Shown here one piece after another: positions 34,893 through 47,000 of a DNA stretch of 64,000 nucleotides (positions are counted from its first letter, which is position 1; the number at the start of each line of letters is the position of its first letter). The notes under the pieces were generated by a model. That model had not been told where the DNA came from. It did not search any database and saw nothing but the letters and a program-made list of their open reading frames with translations. Source of the stretch: Enoplolaimus lenunculus (Eukaryota; Nematoda; Enoplea; Enoplida; Thoracostomopsidae); the NCBI GenBank assembly GCA_030248215.1, contig JASANG010003728.1, forward strand, positions 1-64,000, given 5' to 3'. The translations under genes were made by a program, and so were the position numbers.

Positions 34893-35546
34893 TCATTCAA
34901 ACCGAAGAATGCTTCTTAAATCTTCTCCGTTTTCATCGTTTTTTAACGCTGAACCATCGATCGAAAGTTTATCGCGTTCCATTCGCATGATATTGGTGTG
35001 ATGTCGGTACGGGAATTCATACTTATTAAAAGTATCACGTTCGTTGTTTGACCAATGTTGTTTGCTGATCATGTTTTCCTGCTGCGGTCCAAAATCGTTG
35101 CGATTTGAAGAATTTTCGTTGTTTTCATCGTTGTTACGCTTTTTTTCCGAAAAATCTCTTCCAAAATGGAAACTTTTCTTGCGTTTGCGCCAACTCTGCT
35201 CTGTTCCAAGGTGGTTGCGCTCAAATTTGTTATAATTTCCGAATTTATTACGGTCAGTTTTTAGCCAGTGATCCAGTAAACCAGCCGGTCCAACTCCGAA
35301 TTTTTTTGACGGCAGAGCACCGCCGCCGCTTTTGGGTTCGTCCGAATTTGTTTTGTACAACAAATTGTTAGAAAATGCTGGACTGGTTAAGTCGTATGCG
35401 TTCAACAAATTTCCTGGATTTGTCTCAATTGGCGCGAATTGGTTACTGGATTTTATTAACCAGTATAGTATGCTAGAAGTGTTTGCCGTATCGATAACAA
35501 ACGATACTGATAAAACTAATAGAAGTACTGGGTTAATTTTTATCAT
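34893..35546 (-). CDS. Secreted Asn/Lys/Arg-rich protein, 217 aa, possible peptide precursor
   Basis: This is a single open exon with a clear signal peptide (MIKINPVLLLVLSVSFV, probably cut near residue 20-22). The mature part is very hydrophilic, rich in Asn, Lys, Arg and Glu, with no cysteine pairs and no domain I recognise. Dibasic clusters RKRKK (120-124) and KKR (135-137) bracket SFHFGR (125-130). A Gly-basic end after an aromatic residue is the usual signal for amidation, so release of an SFHF-amide peptide is conceivable; only one such unit is present. A TTTCAG acceptor lies about 20 nt upstream of the ATG (exon from 35565) and an AATAAA-like signal near 34704. It could equally be an intrinsically disordered cuticle or pharyngeal protein. 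Confidence 0.6.
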   Translation of the reverse strand: MIKINPVLLLVLSVSFVIDTANTSSILYWLIKSSNQFAPIETNPGNLLNAYDLTSPAFSNNLLYKTNSDEPKSGGGALPSKKFGVGPAGLLDHWLKTDRNKFGNYNKFERNHLGTEQSWRKRKKSFHFGRDFSEKKRNNDENNENSSNRNDFGPQQENMISKQHWSNNERDTFNKYEFPYRHHTNIMRMERDKLSIDGSALKNDENGEDLRSILRFE

Positions 35547-35565
35547 GATTGGTCCGAAAAATTGC

Positions 35566-35571
35566 CTGAAA
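35566..35571 (-). promoter_or_regulatory. TTTCAG acceptor just upstream of the 217-aa secreted protein
   Basis: The minus strand reads TTTTCGATTTCAG followed by about 18 nt and the ATG at 35546. Same reasoning as for the other leader acceptors. Confidence 0.4.
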
Positions 35572-35764
35572 TCGAAAACGTAACTTTAGCATGCGAATAA
35601 AACCATCTGAGAGATTAGAGTCAAAACACAGTCCCTCGGTAGGGACTACTGACAAAACGCAGACTCTCGCTACAACGTTGTTTCTGCGAAATAAATTTTA
35701 GTTTTGTACAACGATAGTCCCTTCGAACAGTGTCACGATTGGTCTTGTTATGGTGTAAAGACAT

Positions 35765-36213
35765 TACTGTATTGACCCGAATAAGAGAGGGAGGGGGAAT
35801 AGTGGGGGGTCCCCGTTTTGAGTCCGAATCAATCGGAGTCCGTATCCCTAATAAGAGTCCGTAAGCAGATAGAGACCATAAACCCTAATTAGAGTCCATA
35901 AATGTCAATTAACCATAATTGTAGCGCATAAATGACTCCGACAAATAATTTGAGTTCGAAATTTTAAAGCGTACTTAAATTTTGAAAGTACATTCCTAAG
36001 TATAACCTTGTATTATCGATCAGTCTATTGACACAAGACAAATAAACGTTTAATTCAACGGATAATTGCAGGACCGGATATATATCAGCAATGAAGGGCG
36101 GCGGAGCGTGGGTTAAGAATAAATAACAGTCCGTAACCGAATAACAAGGGGGGTTCCCTCTGGAGAGGCCAAATAAATATCAGTCCCCCATCTTATTCGG
36201 ATAACTACAGTAT
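35765..36213. mobile_element. TACTGTAGTGACCCG MITE, reverse orientation
   Basis: Left TACTGTATTGACCCGAATAA, right TTATTCGGATAACTACAGTA, about 450 bp, interior collinear with the copy at 15179 on the other strand. Sits just upstream of the 217-aa gene. Confidence 0.75.
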
Positions 36214-36946
36214 GCACTCTGCACTGTGATCGTAGCGACATTGCAGATTGTGTAAACAGGATGTCTGCGTTGTCCTTGCACTCTGGAAAGAACTAGTTCT
36301 AAATATCACATCCTTCCTACAGAGTGCCTAAAAATGGCATGGGTTCTTACACAGACCTGGACAATTTGTTACAGTAGTGCGCGCAGTAACTTGGATTTTC
36401 CACTATTTGATATCTATGTATAAAGATAACGGCTATGCGTCTTATGAGCCCGGCCATTGGCACATTCAAGGGATGCAGACTTTCCGCCCTACGAACCCAC
36501 GACACAATATTTTTTATTAAAGATTAGCATTAAAATTGCGTTTGGTTTTTCGCTTACTTCCTTGCGAGTTTTTATCATTTTTTACATTTCGCACAAACCC
36601 ATTTCAGAAATGGCTCGAACCGCCTATGAGCCAGCAATCAAGAGAGTTGCATGAATTCTTAGGATGTGTTATCCTTTTGGTCTGCAACACTTACTAAATT
36701 CAACCTGAGCCAGGACGGTCATTAGCAGCGGTTAATGGCTTCGAAGCTGGTTAAAGTGTAATCACAACTGTACTGTCAAATGTAAGCTTTTAAACGAAGA
36801 TAGCTTTAGAATATTTGAAGCTGGTTTGGTGATAGAGGCTAATTTTTCATCAGCCCTTAGTTTTTTTGCTTGAACATTTTCTATTTTAGTAAACTCATAT
36901 TTCCACGTTAGGATTTGAATATTCACCGCTGAGCTATAAAAGTTTT

Positions 36947-38263
36947 AGGTTGCGCTATACTTTAAAGAGCCGGACGCCGGCTTCCACGCCGCCGCGCTCC
37001 GGCGTGCAACAATCTTTATAAAAAGTGCGCGCGCCGGCGCGCGGCGCCTCCGGCGGCGTGCGGCAAAATTTTTTTACCTCTCCTGTGTTCCAACGGAATT
37101 CCGATTCCGGCTAGAATTCTGATAATATTTGCATTTCGATTCCGATTCCGGCTAGAATTCTGATAATATTTGCATTTCGATTCCGATTCTGACTGAGTGC
37201 TGTTCCGATGCCGGAATTCCGATTTTTCGGTAATGAGTCTTGTTTTTATTTTGACTTTGAATCGAAAGAAGTCTGTTTCCCAATTAGAGTCCATAAATAG
37301 ACAGAGTCCAAAGTTCTAATTAGAGTCCATAGACGTTCATTAAGCTAATTCGATATACGCATGCTTCCTGGACAACGTACACTTTAGCACCAGGCACAGA
37401 TTACGATTCATTACTTGAAGTATCTATTACCTATTTTCATAGCACAGTACTAGTCTTAAAATGTATTTTTAACGTAAATAGCAAATGGTTTGCATAAGTA
37501 AAGGTACGTTTTGCAAAACTGGTGCTCACCTCAAAAATAAATAACAGTCCAAAGCCGGATTGCAAAGGGTACAATCCGTTGAAGCAAAATAATTATGTCA
37601 CCCAGGCCTCATGTTCGGAAACATTTGAACAGAAGCACGTGGTCTCATATCAGGGATGCATACTGTTTTTAGGCTTGAGAAATTATTACTGAGTTTGCTT
37701 TTTACAGCTACAGTTGTATGAGGCAGTAGGGCAGTGGCTTCTATCCCTAAATAGGGTCAGTTAGTAGATAGAGTGTATAAGTCTTAATTAGAGTAAATAA
37801 ATGAGACCAAAGCAGAAGAATGGCATTGATTCTTCAGCGACGCAACAAACACTCAGACATCTCGCATAAACATTATTAAATCTGGAAAAAACTTAGCGGA
37901 CATAGCAATCAATAAAAATGCTTCCGAGCTTGTGAATTCTCTCTGCCTATATTATAATTTTCTGCTTCGTTTCGTAATATTTTCCATCCCGCCCTCGTGA
38001 GGAATTTCTGGATTCATGGTTGCATACGATGAATAACAAATAAATATTAACAGACTGTAACCGAATAAAAGGAGGCACCGTACGGATTGGCAAAATAAAC
38101 ATTAGCCACATATTCTTCGGGTCACTCTAGTATTTTGGTTGTACCACGGAGTGTGGAGACATTTTACAAAAAAATGAACAAAAAATAGCCGTACGGGTGA
38201 CAGACGGTACCATGCGGGTGACGGACGGCGCCACGCGTAAACAAAAGTATAGCGCAACCCTAA
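36947..38263. mobile_element. Composite region bounded by GGTTGCGCTATACTTT inverted ends
   Basis: Left GGTTGCGCTATACTTTAAAG and right AAAGTATAGCGCAACC are inverse and 1.3 kb apart. Next to the left end are GC-rich palindromes (GCCGGACGCCGGC, GCGCGCGCCGGCGCGCGGCG) and a 41-bp two-copy tandem repeat (37099-37180, TTCCGATTCCGGCTAGAATT). A diverged TACTGTAGTGACCCG relative fills 37270-38132, so one element probably landed inside another. Confidence 0.5.
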
Positions 38264-39979
38264 GCCTTACACCGATGATTCTGCGTTACTAATTAAAAAT
38301 TTCTAAATTTTGAAGCACAACCCATGCCCCCATTGACCGATTTCCAACTTTGATCCTGTGGATAAATGCATGATCAGTGGTTGTTTTGGGGCATGTTTTG
38401 TTTTTAGCTCAGCAGTAGGGAACTTATTTTTAATTGATGAACTTCTCTTTTGATGTTTTTTAAATCAACCTTCTGGTGTGTGAACTCGTTGCACCTCAAA
38501 CTGTTTGCATTGGAGTATCAATGACGTACAACAATTTTAAGGTCAGTTTAGTTGACGTGTTTATAGAAACACCACAAAAATATATACAACCTGTTGTTTG
38601 TAACCGCTGTGAAAAGCGCTTCGAAGTAAGTACCTCAATATAACATTACCGTGGGCACAAAATAATTATAAAGTATTTTAAATATGAATCATACATCTGG
38701 TACAAGAGCAGAATATTTTGAATTAAGGCAGGAACATTCAGAAATTTAAAAATATTTATTACGCGATTGGCAATTTTAGCTTTTAAATATGATATTGAAG
38801 CTATTTTAAGGTACCCTGACTTGTACCACGGTGCCAGAACAAACAATTTTTGGTTTCTCGAGTAAACTGTCAAACTAGCACTATAAGTTTCAGAATATCA
38901 ACGTAATACCAACTGCATAAAACTATAAATGTTAGAATATTTCGTGTCCGACATCAGTTCTAAAGTTTGTGACCTGAAATAAAAAATATTTATGTATATA
39001 ACAATCAAGTTACTTAAAATTGTATTATTTAAACATGAAAACCGTATTGCCGAACCTTGTTGGATTCGGATTTCGATATCGGTTTTTCACATTAAAAACC
39101 GGATCTTGACTCTTGCCGTCGTATGATTCCTCATATTTGTTTCGTTGACCGCATCTTATTGCTTGTTTTAATAGAAGCTGTCGATACCGTTTTAACATTC
39201 ACAAATTTTATTTCTGAATATTTTCAGCTTAAAATTCATGATAGTAGTTGTAAATGGGGTATCTCATAAACCGAAGTAACTACACTTGCGGTATTTGCAA
39301 AGCCGTCTGCTCAACAACTGCCAGCTAAGTATTTGTTTCAATTTACGGTTAGGGTAGCCATATTTTAGACGGTAAATGTAGATAATGATTATGTGTTCAA
39401 TGCAATTTACAACTAGGGCTTCACGGTAGTTTATCGGAAAACATCTACTGTTAAATTTTGCCGTTTCATATACAACTACTCTAACATATAAAATGTACCG
39501 CAAGAGTCAACGCTACCGATTTCAATTTCAATGCAAAAATTTGAAGCCTGTTCTACATGCCTAAGCATAAAGTATGAGCCTATACCTAATTAAACCTAAT
39601 CGGCTAATGGTACAGATTGGAAAGCGTATTATATATCCGTAAACTTCACGTATACAAATAATCGTTACACAATTAAAAGTAGATTTACACGTTTCGTTTC
39701 AGAAATTTCTACAATAAAATATTAAATAGATCTCCTCTACTATCTCTTCCCTTGTATATGCATCCCTAGTTACCACCAATATGAAATTTTAATTCAAAAT
39801 TCAAAAACTTTACACTGCTATATAAAAGCCCTAACAATACGAACATAAAACATCGAAAATATAAATGCTTAATGTTTAATATGTTGAATTTTATGCAGTC
39901 GAAGGCTTCGTATTTTATTGCACATACGTGCTTTAACATTGTGCACCCAAAATTTGTTTTTATACACTTTTTCCGTGTT
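38264..39979. other. Intergenic, no gene seen
   Basis: AT-rich with only short chance frames. 38815-38880 shares GACTTGTACCACGGT and TTTCTCGAGTAAA-like sequence with 55490-55545, an uncharacterised short repeat. A weak TTAGGC-type patch lies at 39555-39610. Confidence 0.45.
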
Positions 39980-40388
39980 TCAATGTTTATGATTGCTCGA
40001 AAGGACCAACTTCCGTGGTGCAGTATTTGTGATAGTCGTAAAGGGCCAACTTCCGTGTTTCAGTATTTGTGATTGCTCGAAAGGGCCAACTTCCGTGATG
40101 CAGTATTTGTAATTTTCCGAAAGGGCCAACTTCCGTGGTGCAGTATTTGTGATTGTCCGAAAGGGCCAACTTCCGTGGTGCAGTATTTGTGATAGTCTGA
40201 AAGGGCCAACTTCCGTGTTTCAGTATTTGTGATTGCTCGAAAGGGCCAACTTTTGTGTTTCAGGTGGTGCAGTATTTGTGATTGTCCGAAAGGGCCAACT
40301 TCCGTGGTGCAGTATTTGTGATTGTCCGAAAGGGCCAACTTCCGTGGTGCAGTATTTGTGATTGTCCGAAAGGGCCAACTTCCGTGGA
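39980..40388. repeat. Minisatellite, 40-bp unit, about ten copies
   Basis: Unit CAGTATTTGTGATTGTCCGA + AAGGGCCAACTTCCGTGGTG. Unit starts fall at 40021, 40061, 40101, 40141, 40181, 40221, 40270, 40310 and 40350, with a worn unit at 39981; one unit (40221) is 49 bp. The period is not a multiple of three, so the long reverse-strand frames through it are by-products. Confidence 0.9.
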
Positions 40389-41030
40389 AGTGCCACATAA
40401 AAAAATTTTCGAGATTTAAACTGGACAACCTCGCATGCGAGGTATGGGCAGCCCCCCCCCCGCCGCTCCTCTCAGTACACTCGTGCCAAATTCTGAGAAC
40501 TGACAGTATCGAGGGCTTTAGGGTGGAGATGGGGAGAGCATAAATGCGAAACTAAATTGTACGAGCGAATTATTTATATGGCGAATCAGTTGTTTTTAAC
40601 TACTTAATTTCGCCTCACCTCTGGCTTCACCGCCACTACGGCTCCGGCAATTTTGTAGAACTCCGGCTCACGCTCCGATATTTTCCACAAACTGTTGCAC
40701 CGTGATAATACATTTTTTCACTATGTTATATGTTAATTTTCGGTTTGTCGTTTTTTACATATATTACGCCCACATATGAAATGGAACGTATTATGATGTA
40801 GGTAGCTATAGCATTGCAATAAAGTTGTCTTCAAAGATTGGTTGCGTAGTTCCGTATCTGGCGTTGTGAGTCGCTAAGCGTTAAAAATTATTTTTTTAGT
40901 ATTAACAAGTATTTTTTCTTTTCCAGTTCCGGTATATTTTTAACTTTCCGGTTCCGGTATTTTATTCCGGTTATACCCTTATTTTGGATGAAATGGTGTG
41001 TTTGCACAACTACACATAAAACTTGAAAGC
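40389..41030. other. Spacer between the two minisatellites
   Basis: Contains a C-rich run (CCCCCCCCCCGCCGCTCC), CCGGTTCCGGTATTTT-type patches near 40920-40970 and no coding signal. Confidence 0.4.
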
Positions 41031-41163
41031 AATTGACAGCTACTGTTTACGAAAGTAGAGCAATTGACAGCTACTGTCTACGTAAGTAGCGTAATTGACA
41101 GCTACTGTCTACGAAAGTAGCGCAATTGACAGCTACTGTTTATGAAATTAGTGCCATTGACAG
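41031..41163. repeat. Minisatellite, 31-bp unit, four copies
   Basis: Unit AATTGACAGCTACTGTCTAC + GAAAGTAGCGC, starting at 41031, 41062, 41093 and 41124. Each unit contains the inverted pair GCTACT...AGTAGC and could form a small hairpin. Confidence 0.85.
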
Positions 41164-42904
41164 TAAGCTGTCCGTTTATATGAATAGTACTTACAGCTTC
41201 TAGTTCATCTGAATAGAGGTATGAACGGTTAGGGGATTTTCATATCAAGGCAATTGGCATTTGCTGTTTCGCAGTTAGCTTTAGTATAGCCAATTCTTTA
41301 TAAACAAAACGCACTGTTTACAACTACTGTTTTTTCATGACCGCAGCTGTCAATTGAATTAACAATTTTAATGATAAATTTTTCTGAAATACACCTGCCA
41401 TCTAGTGTTCTGTCAATAGCAAAAGTAGACGTCAATTGACGATGCAAAAATCCACACAGCGTACGCGTTATAAAGTGGACGATGCATAACAACACAACAC
41501 AATCCCAAAACGGGCTAAGTTACTACACTTGACAGCAATGTTTAATCGGAAGGTAAAAGTATCGGAAACAGATAATGATCAAAATAACTGAAATGGACGC
41601 CCGCCGCGTTATACCAGAAACGGATCCTCGGTTAGGTTCTGTTTAACAGTTATCGCTAGGAGCTGCAACTTATGACACCATAAGGCACTTTGCTATGGTT
41701 TTACGAAAATATTACCTGCGTTTGCAAACAATCAAAAAACACTGCATCATTTTATTGTGAAAATTTAATTTGTTCTGGTTCTGGCGACAATGTTGTCAAG
41801 GTTATGGTTAATATTGGTGCTCCTACGCACCCCCCTTTAACTCACGCAAGCTGTACGAGGCGAACTTGCGTCAACAACGCGTGTTACGCGAAATAGTTAA
41901 AAAATATTTTGACATAAATTTGTTTTCGCAGCAACACAAAATTTTAAAATTATCCAAAATTCAATTAATTTCAACACAGTTTACACTGCTTATAATAATG
42001 CTTGCGTTCGTTAAAATTAATTTACCATCTACCAGTTTCATCGCCAAACAGCAAGCGGATCAAAGTATATCAACACACTTGCTCACGCATATTTTGTCTC
42101 AGATGAATATATGAAAACTTTCTATAAATGTATATCAAACTATATTTAGCCGGGTTATAAAATGGTTAACAAGCTTAAATTACGAATGATTACTAAACAA
42201 TTGCATGTTCATTCGCGTGATATCAAACGCAATCGACATTTAACTGCTTGGTTTATCTAAATAATTAAGCCGAATTTTCTACGTAACGATCACTTGTTTA
42301 CTGCCAAAAATAGTTTCATGTTTCTCTGGGTTAAATTTGTACCACTAATATTTGAATCGTATCGTCGAGTTCCAGGCTAAATTTAAACCGTTAATACGAC
42401 GACTATAACAGTACTTTAATAAGGGCCAATGAACAGAACACGGCCGTACCAGTGTAAGCATGTGAGAAAATGTATAAGATGTTTTCGTTGAAGTCTCCCC
42501 TGATTTAATTGATATCAGGCATACACATTTTTGATCGATTTGGGATAAATTCTGTTTGCTGAATCAATGTAAAGACTGCACTGCTGGCTCACAGCAGTAG
42601 TGGGTTTTTTATGCTAATAAGTCTTATCGCGTCCTGTTTCAAAATTTTAAACGGATTATCACCCTACAGTATACCTAACCATTACAAGTCCGAATGCTTT
42701 TCTTTTAGCTTCAGTCATATTACAAAACTCGCGGTGGACTTTTCATTTGCATATAAATTTAAAATTAATTTTTTGGTTTTAGTTATAAAAATACTATATT
42801 TCAAGGATTCTAATCCTAATTGTTACATTAATTGATAACACACTAAAAGAGCATTCAGCATTCGATATTTTCAAATGATACCGCAACTAAAAATTAAATG
42901 ACTT
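41164..42904. other. Intergenic, no gene seen
   Basis: AT-rich; the frames at 41690-42114 have no domain and no supporting splice structure. Scattered TTGACAGCTACTG-like fragments continue from the minisatellite to about 41440. Confidence 0.4.
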
Positions 42905-43206
42905 AAGCCCTATACAAACGTGCAAGTTTTTGCAGCAAAAACTTGCACGTGCTTCTTGCACGTCCAAGTTTGGTCACAAAGCAGCTTTGAAGCTCTTGTA
43001 GCTGCAAATTATTCACTGGAATTGATGCTATTTTATTTAATTCGCAAATGTGAACGCACTTACAAGTCACTTGAAATTCTTGCACCTGCAATTTAATTGA
43101 TCAATCAGAATGTTCCTTTGAAAATACTTGCAGCAGCAAGTATTTCGTGCACGTTGCAGCTGCGAGTTCTCGCTGCAAAAACTTGCACGCGTGAATGGGG
43201 CTTAGT
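42905..43206. mobile_element. GCCCTATTCACACG inverted-repeat MITE, short form
   Basis: Left AAGCCCTATACAAACGTGCA then AGTTTTTGCAGC; right GCTGCAAAAACTTGCACGCG then TGAATGGGGCTTA. Arms pair over about 32 bp; length 302 bp versus 757 bp for the copy at 29697. Confidence 0.75.
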
Positions 43207-44085
43207 CAATTGAATTTGAACTGAACTGGTTATAAATTTAATTTCAATCGAAAAGTTTGTTTGCATTAGCGTATTACGACTCCTGAAAAACGACTAAAAT
43301 ATTTGTTTTTTACGATATAGCAAACCGCTAACGATAGTTCAGTAAGAAAGCATTTTGTAACACGGACCTACACGAATTGGGGGATGTGGTTTCGACGGCT
43401 CTCTCTTGGTATATTCCTGAAGAATCAAAGATGTGTTTTAGAACAAATGAAAAATCTTCAGTTGTTTGTCATTTACATTATTACACAAAGAATTTTACTA
43501 CAAAGTGCGCACATTTATGAAACACTATGTCTACTGTTTCAAACGTCTTGTGTCACTTTAAGCATAACATAAACTGAGACAAATTCATTGCCGCCGGAAG
43601 GTATGGATAAAAGGGTGCGCAGTGTTGTTGCTCCCACCACCACTGTGTTGCCTAAACGATTTTTTGATTGGATAGAACCATAGAGCAATAGATTTATTTG
43701 AACCTTCAATTTAGCCGGGTATGGTTTTGTATGATTTGAAATCGTTTTGTTATAAATGTGCCTATCTAATTTCGCGTATGAGACGTACTGCAACATATTG
43801 AGCATGCAACTCGTGAATGTTTACAGAACCGACAGAACGAAAGTTTGGTATATAATTTTTGTGTCATTTGACTCGTAAAAAGGCTTACGTCCTGTTGTAC
43901 TTGATCACTTTCCTCTCAGCGAACCTAACACTAATCCCTAATCCTACCCACAGCATGATGGATGGCAAAATATCAAAAAATTTTAAAATTAAGGAAGTGT
44001 ACCATAGGCCGTACCTGCTTTCCTCATCCGTCACGGATTTCATGTAATCGAGTATGGAAACTGGAAAAAATTTCGAATTACATAT

Positions 44086-47000
44086 TTATAACTTACTCTC
44101 AATAGCATTCATTAATTGGTCAAGTTCTTTGTGCGTTAAATTTTTTATTTCTCCCCTAAGCTTCACTGTCACAACGTCATTTTCAATAATCGCTTTGAAG
44201 CGTTCTCCTGCTTCGCTAAGCCGTGTGACGTGTTCTCCGTTCGTTTCCGACCAAAGATAAACGACATATTGAAGTGCCACGTGAACTGCTTCAATATTTG
44301 TCAGTTGTTCTTCGGATTTCCAGCGTATCATTGCGTCCGAATGATGGAAATAATTTGCCAATTTTTCCACCAATAACGCTATATGTGTGTCAAGTTCAAC
44401 CAACCTCGGTTCGTGTTGGATGCCAGTGCTGTTGTTTTCGTCTGATGTGTTTGTCGAAACCGATTCATTGCCATGGCCGTATAAATTACGCAGATTTTCT
44501 AAGCTCAAGAATTGTCGTATTGTCGCAATATTTAGACTGCTGTTAGATCCCTCGGTTTTCCAATCACTTGTTGTATTAATGCTTGTAGTTGTTTGTTTTT
44601 GAAATTCACTGAACCGATCAAGAAACGCGTAATCGCCGGTTTCAATGGCGTGGCTGAATTGATCCATGACTTTGTTCTGCTCTGTTGCTGTGGTTTTTTC
44701 AGTTGTCTCCGTTCGCTCTAGCGCTTCGTATTCTTCAACTGGAATAATAACATCTTTGTGAAACGCTTTGAGTTTTGGAACAGGATACGTTACTTGATGT
44801 AATTCAGTTGCTGCTGCGGTTACCTCTTCAATTGCTATAGGAATGTCTGGTTGAAAAACAGTGTCGTTCAATCCATCCATTTTGCTATTGTTTTCCATTA
44901 TTGATCCGTTAAACGCAACTACGTTTGCAGATGTCAATTCAGCGCTTTGATTTTCGTATTTGCCAGTTTCTATCAATTTTTCAACCGGCTCTGGTTCAAT
45001 TTGCAACACATCACCATTAGTCGGCTCAGATGTTTCGCTTTCCACAACGGTTTCGTGCAAAACCGAGTGTACACTCGAATCGTTTGTTGTTGAAACATCT
45101 TCAACTCCGTCCGTGTCTAAACCGTTAGTTTTTTCGTTTTGGTTTTCGTGTTCATAAGACTTTAACAAGCTTCCCAGTTCAGCAGGGCTTGTTTTTTGCG
45201 GAATTACATGTGCTATCGTTGTTAATTCTTTGTGGTTCAAATCAAATTTTTGTGGTGTCACTGTTTGCGTTTCGCTCATTGCAATGATTCCATTGTGAAG
45301 TGTATGTTTTCTTCTTTGTTCCAATTCTTTGCGCGTGACAAAGTGATACCCGTGCACAACTTTCTCTTGTTTTTTCGTCTCACGAATTGTTTTGTTCAAT
45401 GGTTTTATAATCTTTACCTTATCTTTTATCAACTCCTTGCGAGTCTTGAACAAATATCCTTTGGGTCGTTTTGTAGTAGTTAAAGGTTCTTTAGTTGTTC
45501 GAGTGTAACTTGACTGTCGAGATTCGCCGAGGTTTGCTTTCTCGGCTTCAAGTTGTTTCCGCGTTTTAAAAACAAACGCATTTTTTTGTCTTTCATCAAT
45601 TTCAACAAATTCATTTGCCAACTCATTAATAGTTTCGACTTTTTCGTCCACTTCAATCAGCGGTTTAGGTTTGCTGGTGGTTAGTAGTTTTGCGGAAACA
45701 ACATCGTCAACTTTGTTGATTTGTTTCGTTTCTTCGTTGTGTTTTGTTGCTTCTTCAGCGTCAACTTCTGCTCGTGTTTTGAACGAAAACGCCGGGGCGC
45801 GAGTTGGATGAGCTTCATAATATTTTTCTTGTTCAATTTGTGCTCGTGTTTTGAATACAAACACACGTGGCTTCATGTTAGGTTTGTTTGATTTTATAGA
45901 CTCGTTTGGTTTGGTTTGTGGTTTGGGAACGCTCGTTTTTGGAGCATCTGTTGTAAGAACCAGTTCGGCTACTTCGTTGTTCTCATCTTTCAAATCAATG
46001 GAACCTTTTTCTTCTATTTGGCTCCCGGGTTGGTGTTTTGTTTTCGGCTTTTCTCGTGCTTCTATTAAATAGTGATTGTCAACAATATGAAGTTTCTTCG
46101 CAGGCGGCAATCCTTGGGCGGCGTGATCTTTGTTCAAATGTTGAGCCAAAAAGTTTTCGCGCGCAACTAAAAATGAAAACAATAAAACTTGTTTTGGTCA
46201 GTTTTCATAGAAAAGTGTAAAATATAACATCTAGTATTCGACTTTAACTAGTGACCATAGCTAACAACAGTAGAAATAGACGGGCCCAAACTTATCAAAT
46301 CTAAACCTTATAAAGTCTCAGGCTGTTGATAAATTTGGCATTTTCGTTTTCAACATGAAATATGACTCTAACAAAAGCAGCACCATGTACCATATATAGA
46401 GTCGATCACGAAAATTTTATTGCTGATGCGGTGAAGCTCAAACACAAGTCGTGTAGAACTGAGCCACGCAGTCATGCAAACTTTTCACTGCAATCACTGT
46501 AACATGACCGCTGGATCCAGCGATAAGTCAGGAAAATTAACCACTTGCCGCAATATAGGGCATAAAATAGGTTCCTTAATAGCTCAAAATGTTCAAGCAA
46601 AACAACTACACTTGGTACCGTCGCTTGAAATTATATCTTAGATGAAATAGAAAATATTCACGTAAGAAATGATTAATAAATGATTAATAGTTAAACAAAA
46701 ATACCTGCTAAACTGACTAACCTCTTTCCAGTTGGCTGTGATGCTTTTCAACCAAGCCGTTTTGAATTTGACGTGTTTCATCAAGAAGAACTGAATGTGT
46801 TTGTGGAGCTCTGTTTGCTGACGCGGCCTAAAAATAAAAATTAAAGACATAACCGCTGTATGAGTGAAAAATGTGAAACGAACGAAGTGTTGTTTCATTA
46901 TAATGATGTTAAATTGGTCAACCACATGTTGCGATTGCTTAAATCACTTAAACGTACCACTAGCCTCTGTAAAAGACTGTCGAGTGTAGACATTGTCAAT

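Noticed and set aside
39987-40428. Long minus-strand frame with repeated QSQILHHGSWPF
   Set aside because: It is a translation of a 40-bp minisatellite whose period is not a multiple of three; no start context, splice site or domain supports it.
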